Shown here: positions 25,309 through 35,200 of the stretch, in pieces
How positions within the stretch are numbered: the stretch's first letter is position 1
How the letters are laid out: each line of letters opens with the position of its first letter
Origin: Actinomycetes bacterium
GTDB taxonomy: Bacteria > Actinomycetota > Acidimicrobiia > Acidimicrobiales > Ilumatobacteraceae
DNA length: 39,916 nt
NCBI GenBank assembly: GCA_021414085.1
Contig: JAIOPC010000003.1
Location: forward strand, 1 to 39,916
Reading direction: 5' to 3'
The notes under the pieces: generated by a model
Seen by the model: only the letters and a program-made list of their open reading frames with translations
The model's database searches: none
Told to the model about the DNA's origin: nothing
Made by a program: the position numbers and the translations under genes

Positions 25309-25314
25309 TACCCT
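25309..25314 (+). promoter_or_regulatory. Putative -10 box (TACCCT) of the GH74-NRPS-PKS operon
   Basis: TACCCT lies 9 bases before ATG 25324, matching the TACCNT boxes upstream of 8606 and 16508. It would give a leaderless transcript covering four coupled genes up to 39177. Confidence 0.45.
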
Positions 25315-25323
25315 CTCGCGCCA

Positions 25324-27681
25324 ATGACACGCGTCGTTGGTCGTGTTTCGTCGCGTCCGCTTGTGGGGTTGGCGATCACGATCAGCTCCCTGTTCGGCAG
25401 CGTCGTCGCCAGCTCGTGCAGCCTTTCCGAATCTGGGTCCGACACAACGCTGGAGGGGGTTGATGGGTCTGATCCGCCCGTGACGGCCGGCCCGCAGGCC
25501 GACATCGACGTCGCGCCAGTCGTCCAGGGCACCTATATCTGGCGCGCGATGCCAGTTGGGGCGGGAGGGTATGTGACCGGGATCGTTGCAACTGCAGCGT
25601 CACCGGCCGCGATGTATGCACGCACCGATGTCGGCGGCGCCTACCGGTGGGAGCCGGCCTCGCAACAGTGGACGCAGTTACTCGACGCGACATCGCTTCC
25701 CGGTGCACGACCTGGCGACGTGCTCAGCGTCGACAGCATTGCGGTGGCACCGTCACTTGGATCACGGGTCTACCTCGCACTCGGTAACGACGAGAATCCC
25801 GCGCCGGACACTCCCGTTGCAGGTGCCGGTCGGATACTGGTGAGCGACGACAGCGGCGCAACGTGGCGTGCCGCTGACCAACGCTGGTTCATCAGCGGCA
25901 ATCAACGCTTCCGCGCGGGGAGCGAACGACTCGTTGTTGACCCCGCCAATCCCGATCACGTGTTGTTCGGCAGTTCGCGCGAAGGCCTGTTCCAATCGTT
26001 CGATGCTGGTGCGACCTGGGCGCCGATACCGACGTCGATGGTGCCCGCTGGCATCATCGACGATCCAGCCAGCGACCAACCGGGAGTGTCCGCGGTCGCA
26101 TTTGTGGGCACGACAATGTTCGCGGCCGTCGCTGGCAGTGGCATGTACATGAGCAGCGACAACGGCGCGTCGTGGACGATGGTGCGACCGTTCGATGCCG
26201 CGCAATACGGTGCCGGCGCTATCGAGGTCGCTGGCGACCTGTGGTTGGCGATCAATCGGACCGACGGCCTGCCCGCCGACTTGTCAGTGTTCGATTTGGA
26301 CGCCGCGTCGTGGACCGACCTTCCCATACCGTCGACCTCGCTAGTCGCCGTGTTCGCGGTCGACCCGACCGACGCGTCGCGCGTTGCACTTGCAGACGAA
26401 GCGGTGCGCAATGGCCACATCTGGACATCAACTGACGGCGGGCAGAGTTGGTCGGCGCACGACATCGACATTGCGTCGCCGCAAATTCCGTGGTTAGCGA
26501 ACACAGACCTCGATGACTTCATGAGCACCGGACGCCTGATGTTCGACCCTGTTGACGGCTCGCTGTGGTTCGCGGAAGGAATGGCCGTTTGGCACAGCAC
26601 CGATCCGCAGGCCGCAACCATCACCTTTACCTCTGTCGCGCGCGGCATCGAGGAAACGGTTGCATCGGCCGTGATGGCCGCGCCGGGTGGTGTACCCATC
26701 GGAGCAATCGCCGATCGACAGGGCTTTCGCTTCGACGACACGGCGCGGTATCCGGAGCGAACGCTGATCGACGACACCTTCGTTGGCGGAACCGGCCTGG
26801 ACTACAGCGGCGGGAACCCGGAGGTCGTCGCGTGGGTCGGTGCCGAGTACCACATCTACTACTCCGAAGAGCGCCGGGCCCGTGGCGCACTCTCGACCGA
26901 CGGCGGCATCACGTGGCAACAGTTCAGCGGCACTACTCCGGAGATGTTCGGTGGCGAGGTAGCGGTGTCGGCGGTTGATCCCGACGTGTTGGTGTGGCTC
27001 CCGACTCACTTCAGCGACCCCTGGGAATATCTGCGCAGCCCGGTCGGCGTGTACTACAGCCACGACGGGGGTCAGTCGTGGACGCACACCGATTCAGTCG
27101 CTGGCATCGACTCGTTCCATCGCTTCCTGTGGTGGTTCAACCGGCGAGCGTTGGCGGCCGATCGGGTAAACGGCAGCTTCTATCTGATGTCCGATGAGGG
27201 TCGCTTCTTCACCAGTAGCGACGGTGCGGCCACGTGGCAAGAAGCTGCCAACGCACCGCCTTGCCTCGACGCGAACGCATGTCATGTGCTCGGTCAACTT
27301 CTTGCACAGCCCGATCGCGCCGAGCGGTTGTGGGCGGGCGTCGGCATCGACGGTCTGTATCGCACCGACGATGCGGGGCGCACCCCATGGAGCAAACTGA
27401 CGGGTGTCGACGAAGTGCGTGCGCTGGGCTTCGGTGCGCCGATGATCGCGGGTGGAGCCGCCACGGTCTTTGTGTACGGCCGCGCGAACGGCGACGCCAA
27501 AGCCGGCCTTTATCGCAGCGACGACGACGGCACTACGTGGCGACTGATCACTTCGTTCCCTGCCGGGTCCTACACCGACATCAACGCCATCAGCGGCGAT
27601 CCCGACGTGCCAGGTCGCGTGTACATCGCATTCAGCGGCACTGGATTCGCACAAGGCGACCCGATCGGAGCGACGGGATGA
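25324..27681 (+). CDS. Secreted GH74-like (xyloglucanase-type) beta-propeller protein
   Basis: 785 residues from ATG 25324. The frame is open upstream, but this ATG gives a signal sequence and has the -10 box. The signal peptide ends near Cys32 (GSVVASSC), a weak lipobox, so it may be a lipoprotein. The mature part starts like GH74: IWRAMPVGAGGYVTGIV, then YARTDVGGAYRW (D102, in a strongly conserved acidic motif of the family), VDSIAVAP, SERLVVDPANPDHVLFGSS. Eight Asp-box repeats (S-x-D-x-G-x-T/S-W) are visible: DDSGATW, FDAGATW, SDNGASW, TDGGQSW, TDGGITW, HDGGQSW, SDGAATW and DDDGTTW. They indicate two propellers. GH74 enzymes cleave beta-glucan backbones such as xyloglucan. The stop overlaps the NRPS start (ATGA). 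A sialidase/Vps10-like binding role is the alternative. Confidence 0.8.
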   Translation: MTRVVGRVSSRPLVGLAITISSLFGSVVASSCSLSESGSDTTLEGVDGSDPPVTAGPQADIDVAPVVQGTYIWRAMPVGAGGYVTGIVATAASPAAMYARTDVGGAYRWEPASQQWTQLLDATSLPGARPGDVLSVDSIAVAPSLGSRVYLALGNDENPAPDTPVAGAGRILVSDDSGATWRAADQRWFISGNQRFRAGSERLVVDPANPDHVLFGSSREGLFQSFDAGATWAPIPTSMVPAGIIDDPASDQPGVSAVAFVGTTMFAAVAGSGMYMSSDNGASWTMVRPFDAAQYGAGAIEVAGDLWLAINRTDGLPADLSVFDLDAASWTDLPIPSTSLVAVFAVDPTDASRVALADEAVRNGHIWTSTDGGQSWSAHDIDIASPQIPWLANTDLDDFMSTGRLMFDPVDGSLWFAEGMAVWHSTDPQAATITFTSVARGIEETVASAVMAAPGGVPIGAIADRQGFRFDDTARYPERTLIDDTFVGGTGLDYSGGNPEVVAWVGAEYHIYYSEERRARGALSTDGGITWQQFSGTTPEMFGGEVAVSAVDPDVLVWLPTHFSDPWEYLRSPVGVYYSHDGGQSWTHTDSVAGIDSFHRFLWWFNRRALAADRVNGSFYLMSDEGRFFTSSDGAATWQEAANAPPCLDANACHVLGQLLAQPDRAERLWAGVGIDGLYRTDDAGRTPWSKLTGVDEVRALGFGAPMIAGGAATVFVYGRANGDAKAGLYRSDDDGTTWRLITSFPAGSYTDINAISGDPDVPGRVYIAFSGTGFAQGDPIGATG

Positions 27682-30600
27682 CACCGTTGCGCTGCGCTCT
27701 CATCGGAGCCGACACACTCCTGATCGAGTGCGGGCAGATTCTGCGCGAACGCGGCCATGACATCGTCTCCGTCGCGGCGGGCAGCGCGAGGGTCGCAGCG
27801 TGGGCAATCCACGCTGGGGTATCGGTACACGAGATCGAACAGCTCGATGAGTGGGCCGAGGATCTGCGCCGACACTCGGTCGACTATCTCTTTGCCATCA
27901 CGCACCTCGAGTTGCTACCTGCATCGGTTGTCGCCGCGGCCAACCGCATGGCGATCAACTTCCACGACGGGCCGCTTCCCGAGTACGCGGGGCTCAACAC
28001 TCCGGCGTGGGGCATCCTGCGCGGCGAGCGCGAGTGGGGGGTGACATGGCATCGCATCGATGAGGGTGTCGACACGGGCGACGTGATCGCGCAACGCCGA
28101 TTCGCCATTGCCGAGCGCGAGACATCGCTGTCGCTGAACACGCGCAACTTCGAAGAAGCGATCGACAGCTTCAACGACCTCCTCAACATGTTGGAAGCCG
28201 GTCAGGTCACCGCACTGCCGCAGGGCGCAAATGCGCCCAGGGCAGTCTTCCGACGCGCCGACCGACCCGACGGCGTGCTGGACTTCAGCCAGACGGCCGT
28301 CGAAGTCGACCGAGTCGTGCGCGCACTCCACTTCGGCCCGCACCCGAATCCAGTCGCCGCGTCGGTCGTGTGGCACCCACTTGCCGCGATCGTGGTCGGA
28401 TCATCCGACATCGTCGATATCGATAGCCCCAGCGCGCCCGGCACTTTGCTCGCCGTCGGGGTCGGGACGCTTACCGTTGCCTGTTCGACTGGCGCGGTTG
28501 TGCTCGGAGACTTGCACGGGCTCGATGGCACACCATGCAGCGCCACGCAGTTCTTGGCGGTAACAGGCGCGAAGGCTGGCGACGTCCTGCCACCGCTCGG
28601 CATCGATCAGCGCCAATGGCTCACCAGCTGCGCACACGCGAGTCAGCCCGACGAGGCCACGCTCGTCGCACGGCTTGGCGAGATCGCACCTGCGATGTTT
28701 CCTTGGCCACACGACGCGCAGCAGGTGCGCGGCTCCGCACGCGCCGTCGCGAACGTTCCGCTGACGCTCGCCTGCGAACCGGCACGAGTTGTCAGTGCGC
28801 TCGCTGTCTTGCTGACGCGGCTGAGCCCTGAGGGCGGCTCCGACGTCGTGCTTGCCGGTCCACCGGTTCCGGACTTCGCACAATCGCTGATGAGCAGTGA
28901 GACCGTGTTCAGTCTCGCGACGCAGACCCTCGACGGAACTCGCACTTCCAGTTGGTTTCGCGACCTGGTCGCGCGGGCACCTTCGCTCGCCGCTCGCCCT
29001 GAGTTGGCGAGCGGGCTTGATCTGCCCATCGGGATTCGCGTCTCGCGCAACGACACGCCGCTTCCTCAGCCAGTTGTTGTGCTGCAACCGTCGGATGCCG
29101 ACAACGGCTGGGAGCTCGAGTACGACGCAGGTCGGGTCAACGAAGCCGACGTCAACGAGTTCGCGCGCTGCCTTGCCCTCACCATTGCGGCGTTCGACAG
29201 CCACGACCGGTCCCCCGCTGATGTCCCGCTGCTGTCGGCCGAAACCTACGAACGCGTCGTTCACGAGTGGAATGCGACTGACGCGGTGTACGAATCCGCG
29301 TGCATCCACGATCTGATCGCCCGACAGATCGCTGCCACTCCGCAACGGCAGGCCATCGTTTGCGGCGCCGCTTCGCTGACCTACGCCGAGCTCGGGCAAC
29401 GATCGAATCGTCTCGCCGCGCACCTGCAGCAGCTCGGCGTCGGCCCGGGGTCGCTTGTTGGCGTGTACGTCGAACGGAGCATCGACCTCGTGGTGGCGGT
29501 GTTGGCGGTGCTGCAGGCCGGTGGCGCGTACGTTCCCCTCGACCCCGCCTATCCGACGGACCGCGTGCGACACATGATCGCCGACAGCGGGGCGCGCGTC
29601 ATCGTGTGCCCCGACAAGGATCGCGCCAAGCTGCCATTGCCAATCGACGCCGTCGACCGAACGATCGTTGCTGTCGACGCACCGCGCGCCGACGGCGCGT
29701 TGCCGACTCACCAGGCGAAGCCCGACGACATTGCGTATTGCATCTACACGTCAGGAAGTTCGGGCACACCAAAGGGCGTGTTGGTCGAGCATCGCAATGT
29801 GGCCAACCTGTTTGCGGCGATGGACCACATCATCAAACGCACCGACAGCGACACGTGGTGCGCGGTGACCAGCTTGTCCTTCGATATCTCTATCCTCGAA
29901 CTGCTGTACACGCTTGCCCGCGGCATGCGTATCGCGCTGTACGTGCCCGACACCTATCAACTGGTCGCTGCCCGCCGACCGATGGACTTCTCGCTGTTCT
30001 ACTTCTCCGCCGACGAGGCCCACGCAACCGACGGAGGGAAGTATCAGTTGCTGCTCGACGGCGCACGGTTCGCGGACGCCAATGGGTTCTGCGCGGTGTG
30101 GACTCCGGAACGTCACTTCCACGCGTTCGGTGGGCTGTACCCGAACCCGGCGGTGACCGCGGCAGCAATCGCCACCATCACCAAACGAGTCAGCATTCGG
30201 GCTGGATCAGTGGTGTTGCCCTTGCATCACCCGGTGGAGATCGCCGAAGCCTGGAGCATGATCGACAATCTCTCCAACGGCCGGGCAGGCGTTGCCTTTG
30301 CCAGCGGCTGGCAACCCAACGACTTCGTGCTTCGCCCGCAGAATTTCGCGCATGCGAAGGAAGCAATGTTCGAAGGCATCGAGCAGATTCGTCGGCTATG
30401 GCGCGGCGAGTCGGTGAGCTTCGAGGGTCCTAACGGCAAACCTGTCGCGGTGGCGACATTGCCGCGACCAGTGCAGGCGGAACTTCCGACATGGATCACC
30501 ACGGCTGGCGACCCGGCAAGTTTTGCCGCTGCCGGGACCGCAGGAGCGAACCTGTTGACCCACCTTGTCGGCCAGTCAATCGATCAACTGGCCTCCAAGA

Positions 30601-32267
30601 TTGGGGCTTACCGCACGGCCCGCGCCGCCGCTGGCTACGACCCAACGACCGGCGTAGTCACCCTGATGTTGCACACATTTGTCGGCGACGACGACGCCAC
30701 TGTTCGGGCGACGGTACGCGAGCCGCTGCGCAGGTATCTCAACACCTCATACAACGTGCTGCGCGAACATGCCTGGTCGTTCCCCACGTTCCGCCGTCAC
30801 GACGGCGCACCAGTCACCAACCCCGACGATCTCGTCGACGACGACATGGCCAACCTTGCTGGCGACGATCTCGACGCAGTCCTCGACTTTGCGGCTGAGC
30901 GCTACTACGAGAACAGCGGGCTGTTCGGCACACCCGACCAAGTGCTGCCACGCGTCGCAAAACTTCATCAAATCGGTGTCGACGAGATCGCCTGCCTAGT
31001 CGACTTCGGTGTCGCGCCCGACACTGTCCTTCGCAACCTTCCGCATCTCGCCCGCGTTCGCGAAGTGGTCGCCAAGCAGTCGACAACAAACCCTGATGAC
31101 GCGAGCGACGCATCACTCGCCGAACTGATTGCCACCTCGTCAACAACGCACATGCAGTGCACGCCGTCGATGGCACGAATGCTGACTCACGACCCAGCCA
31201 TGCGAACAGCGCTCGGTGGCGTGCAACAACTGCTCGTGGGCGGCGAGGCGCTGCCAACCGACCTGGCGCACGAATTGCAGTCACTAGTCGGCGGCGCCGT
31301 CACCAACATGTACGGCCCTACTGAAACAACAGTGTGGTCAAGTTCCTGGCCGCTGCAGTCGGACTGCGACTGGACGCCAATCGGAAACCCGATCGCGAAC
31401 ACACAGATCTATGTGCTTGACCACGTCGGGCAGCCGACGCCTCCGGGAGTCGCGGGTCACCTGTGGATCGGTGGTGACGGCGTCGCCCGCGGCTACCACC
31501 AACGGGCTGAGCTGACGGCGGAACGCTTCCGACCAAACCCGTTTCGCGAACACGGTCGCATGTATCGCACGGGCGACCTTGCACGCTGGCGCGCAGGGCC
31601 CGACGGCTGCGCCACCCTCGAATTCATCGGGCGAGCCGACGAACAGGTCAAGCTGCGCGGTCATCGCATCGAGCTTGGCGAAATCGAGTCGGCGATCTGC
31701 CGGATCGCCGACGTCGAGGATTGCGCGGTGATCGTGCTCGACCGCTCGGATGATCGAGCAGACCAACAGTTGGTGGCTTACGTCGCTACCGGCATGGCGC
31801 GGACCTTCGACACCACCGCCATGCGCGAACAGCTGCGCACCCGACTTCCGGAAGTGATGGTGCCCAACCAGGTTGTTGTGCTGTCGGCGCTACCGCGCAC
31901 GCCGAACGGCAAGCTCGACCGCCGCGCATTACCTGCGCAAGCAGCGGAAGCGGCGATCGACGTGGCGCAGCCCACCACCGATGTCGAGGGACAAGTGCTC
32001 GCCGACTGGCACGACGTCCTAGCAACGAACGCGATCGGCATCGACGACAACTTCTTCGACGCCGGCGGGCACTCTTTGCTCGTCGTGCGCCTGCACCGAC
32101 AGCTACAGCAGACGCTTGGGCGAACGATTCCACTCACCGACCTCTACCGCTTCCCGACGGTGCGAACGTTCGCCGCCTCCCTCGCAAGCAACGCGCCCTC
32201 CCCAGCGATCGGGACTGCGCTCGATCGCGCCGCGCGTCGACGCGCCAGCACGCAGGGTCGACCATGA
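27678..32267 (+). CDS. NRPS: formyltransferase - C remnant - A(Gly) interrupted by flavin monooxygenase - carrier
   Basis: 1529 residues from ATG 27678 (ATGA overlap, GGAG 7 bases upstream). The formyltransferase domain (1 to about 310) has N94, H96 (NFHDGPLPEYAG) and D132 (GVDTGD), with the 36-residue His-to-Asp spacing of methionyl-tRNA formyltransferase. Residues about 330-525 resemble the tail of a condensation domain without HHxxxDG. The A domain has YTSGSSGTPKG (690), FDIS (D736), YGPTET (1212), YRTGDLARW and K1412 in PNGKLDR. Between FDIS and YGPTET, about 769-1135, lies a luciferase-like monooxygenase of the MupA/Atu3671 type (AVWTPERHFHAFGGLYPNP, FASGWQPNDF). The carrier domain is GGHSL (S1466). 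Read by alignment to GrsA, the specificity residues are DILQLGMVWK, close to the glycine code. It starts the chain; its stop overlaps the PKS start. Confidence 0.9.
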   Translation: MTPLRCALIGADTLLIECGQILRERGHDIVSVAAGSARVAAWAIHAGVSVHEIEQLDEWAEDLRRHSVDYLFAITHLELLPASVVAAANRMAINFHDGPLPEYAGLNTPAWGILRGEREWGVTWHRIDEGVDTGDVIAQRRFAIAERETSLSLNTRNFEEAIDSFNDLLNMLEAGQVTALPQGANAPRAVFRRADRPDGVLDFSQTAVEVDRVVRALHFGPHPNPVAASVVWHPLAAIVVGSSDIVDIDSPSAPGTLLAVGVGTLTVACSTGAVVLGDLHGLDGTPCSATQFLAVTGAKAGDVLPPLGIDQRQWLTSCAHASQPDEATLVARLGEIAPAMFPWPHDAQQVRGSARAVANVPLTLACEPARVVSALAVLLTRLSPEGGSDVVLAGPPVPDFAQSLMSSETVFSLATQTLDGTRTSSWFRDLVARAPSLAARPELASGLDLPIGIRVSRNDTPLPQPVVVLQPSDADNGWELEYDAGRVNEADVNEFARCLALTIAAFDSHDRSPADVPLLSAETYERVVHEWNATDAVYESACIHDLIARQIAATPQRQAIVCGAASLTYAELGQRSNRLAAHLQQLGVGPGSLVGVYVERSIDLVVAVLAVLQAGGAYVPLDPAYPTDRVRHMIADSGARVIVCPDKDRAKLPLPIDAVDRTIVAVDAPRADGALPTHQAKPDDIAYCIYTSGSSGTPKGVLVEHRNVANLFAAMDHIIKRTDSDTWCAVTSLSFDISILELLYTLARGMRIALYVPDTYQLVAARRPMDFSLFYFSADEAHATDGGKYQLLLDGARFADANGFCAVWTPERHFHAFGGLYPNPAVTAAAIATITKRVSIRAGSVVLPLHHPVEIAEAWSMIDNLSNGRAGVAFASGWQPNDFVLRPQNFAHAKEAMFEGIEQIRRLWRGESVSFEGPNGKPVAVATLPRPVQAELPTWITTAGDPASFAAAGTAGANLLTHLVGQSIDQLASKIGAYRTARAAAGYDPTTGVVTLMLHTFVGDDDATVRATVREPLRRYLNTSYNVLREHAWSFPTFRRHDGAPVTNPDDLVDDDMANLAGDDLDAVLDFAAERYYENSGLFGTPDQVLPRVAKLHQIGVDEIACLVDFGVAPDTVLRNLPHLARVREVVAKQSTTNPDDASDASLAELIATSSTTHMQCTPSMARMLTHDPAMRTALGGVQQLLVGGEALPTDLAHELQSLVGGAVTNMYGPTETTVWSSSWPLQSDCDWTPIGNPIANTQIYVLDHVGQPTPPGVAGHLWIGGDGVARGYHQRAELTAERFRPNPFREHGRMYRTGDLARWRAGPDGCATLEFIGRADEQVKLRGHRIELGEIESAICRIADVEDCAVIVLDRSDDRADQQLVAYVATGMARTFDTTAMREQLRTRLPEVMVPNQVVVLSALPRTPNGKLDRRALPAQAAEAAIDVAQPTTDVEGQVLADWHDVLATNAIGIDDNFFDAGGHSLLVVRLHRQLQQTLGRTIPLTDLYRFPTVRTFAASLASNAPSPAIGTALDRAARRRASTQGRP

Positions 32268-35200
32268 GCGAGTCCATTGCGATCGTCGGCATGTCGCTAC
32301 GTGTGCCGGGCGCGGCCACGCCCAACGCCTTTTGGAACAACCTCGCTGCGGGCGTCGAAAGCATCGTCACGCTGAGCGACGAACAACTCGCGGTTGCGGG
32401 TGTCTCTCGCGAGGCGATGCAGCGGCCGGGATACGTCCGACGAGCCGCAACCCTTGATCGAATGGAATGGTTCGATGCGGAGTTCTTCGGCTTCTCGCCG
32501 AAAGACGCGGCGATCATGGACCCACAGCATCGCCAGTTCCTCGGCGCGTGCTGGGAAGCGTTGGAAGATGCTGCGCACCCGCCATCCACGTTCGACGGCT
32601 CGATCGGCGTCTTCGCCGGCTGCGGCATGGGCTCATACTTCGCGTTCAACCTGCTGAGCAATCGCCAGCTTGTTGACGAAGTGGGAATGTTCCTGTTGCG
32701 CCACACCGGAAACGACAAGGACTTTCTCGTCACCCGCGCCAGTTACCTGCTCGACCTGCAGGGACCAGCCGTCAACGTGCAGACGGCGTGTTCGACTTCG
32801 CTGGTCGCTACTCACCTTGCCGTGCAGAACCTGCTGAGCGGCGAGTGCGATCTTGCGCTGGCTGGTGGGGTGACGATCGAGATTCCACATGGCCGCGGAT
32901 ATCAATATCAGTCGGGCGAAATCCTCTCGCCCGACGGCCACTGTCGCGCATTCGATGCCGATGCCGCCGGAACCGTGTTCGGGAGTGGTGTCGGTGTCGT
33001 CGTGTTGCGTCGACTCTCGGAGGCCGTGGCCGATGGCGACCATATCTACGCGGTCGTTCGTGGCACTGCGATCAACAACGACGGTGCGCGCAAGGTGGGC
33101 TACCTCGCTCCATCGATCGACGGTCAGGCGGCCTGCATCGCGGAAGCGCTTGCGGTGGCGGATGTCGCGGCAACGAGCGTGCAGCTCGTGGAGTGCCACG
33201 GCACCGGCACCGCGATGGGCGACCCAATCGAGATCGCAGCGCTCGATCAAGCATTTGGTCGACCGACCGATGGGGTGCCCTACTGCCAGATCGGCAGCGT
33301 GAAGACCAACATCGGTCATCTCGACACTGCGGCCGGAGCCGCCAGCCTGATCAAGGCGAGCCTGGCATTGCATCACCAGGCAATTCCGCCGAGCCTGCAC
33401 TTCCAACGCCCCAGCCCCAACAGCGTTCTGGAGGGCAGCGCGTTTCGGGTAGCCACTGAGCTCACGACGTGGCCTGCCGCAAATGCACCGCGACGCGCCG
33501 GGGTCAACTCGCTTGGCGTCGGCGGCACCAATGCCTTTGCCGTACTAGAGGAAGCACCGGCCCGAGCCGCGAGTACTGCGGCGGTCGGGGCGCAACTGTT
33601 GGTGCTCTCCGCGCGTAACCGAGCCGCGCTCGACGACGCCAGCGAGCGTCTTGCTCGCCACCTCGACGAGCACCCCGATCTCAACCTGGCCGATGTTGCA
33701 TACACGCTGCACGCTGGTCGCCATCAGTTTGCGGAGCGACGAGTCGTCGCCGCATCGTCGGTCGCAGAGGCAGCGCGGTTGCTCCGCAGCGGCGATCCGC
33801 GACGGGTGTTCACCCACAGCGCCGGATCACGACGCCCACCGGTGATCTTTCTGTTTCCCGGCGGTGGAACGCAGTACCCGCAGATGGGCGCCCAGTTGTA
33901 CGCCAGCCAGCCGACCTTCCGACGGCACGTCGACGACGGCTTGCGTCTCGCGCAAGAACTTCACGGAGTCGATCTTCGACCACTTCTGCTCGCCGATCAC
34001 GATGAGAACGCAGACGGTGCCGTTGCGTTGCACGATCCATCGCTACAACTCCCGGCGCTGCTCATCATCGAACACGCTCTCGCGCAACTGCTGATCAGTC
34101 GGGGCGTGGTCCCGGCGGCGCTCGCCGGTCACAGTGTTGGCGAGTGTGTCGCCGCGTGCATTGCGGGCACGATGACGTTCGCGGACTGCCTCGGTCTGAT
34201 CGTGCTGCGCGGCAAGTTGATGGATCGCACACGTGGGGGGATGCTGTCGGTGCGCATGTCGGCCGGAGAATTGAAGCCGATTCTCGACGAGTGCGGTCTT
34301 GACCTCGGAGTCATCAACGCTCCCGACTTGTGCGTCGCATCCGGCACAGAGGCCGGCCTCGTCGCGCTTGAGGGGCGGCTCGAGCAACTCGGTGTCGAGT
34401 TCAGTCGCGTGCGCATCAACATCGCGGCGCACAGTCGCTTACTCGACCCCGTACTCGAAGAGTTCCGCGCGTATCTGAAGACCATCACGCTCTCGGCGCC
34501 GAACATCGCTTGGGTGTCGAATCAGACCGGGACGTGGGTCACTCCAGCGGAAGCCACCGACCCCGAGTACTGGGTGCGCCAATTGCGCAGCACCGTCGAC
34601 TTTGCTGCCAACATCGCGGCTGTCGCACACGAGCACACCGACGCCCTCTTCGTGGAGGTTGGGCCTGGCACGACGTTGTGCTCGCTGGCGCGACTGAACC
34701 CGGCGGTCGGTGCCCGCCACGGCACCGTGCACACGATGCGCCAGGCAGACGAAGCCGTCGACGACTCGACGATGCTGCTCACCGCACTCGGTCGCTTGTG
34801 GGCCTATGGCACGGAGTATCCGACCGCGCATGCGTACGGGGCCGGTACAAGACACCGTCTCAGCTTGCCGACCTACGCGTTTCAAGAACAGCGCTACTTC
34901 ATCGAAGCGCGGTCTGACGACCGCAGCGATTCGTCGGAGGCAGCCGGCCTCGAGCGCGCGCCCGCGGATCAGTGGTTCTGGGAACCAGTGTGGCGAGCAC
35001 ACTCCGTTGCTGAACCGACGGGCGACGCCATGACGTACCTCGTGTTTGCCGATGTCGTTGGCATTGCCGACAATGTGGTGGCACGACTTCGGGCGGCAGG
35101 ACATCGCGTGGCCGTGGTGCGGGCGGGCGACTCGTATCGCATGATTCGCGCCGACGACTACTTGCTTGCGGCCGAGCACGGACGCAGCGGCTACGAGCAG

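Noticed and set aside
28660-29260. A full condensation domain in the NRPS
   Set aside because: No HHxxxDG motif and too few residues; only the C-terminal part and linker are recognisable.
28401-29711. Minus-strand open frame of 436 codons inside the NRPS
   Set aside because: It lies opposite the formyltransferase/C-remnant/A-domain region, whose sense frame is clearly coding; no recognisable motif.
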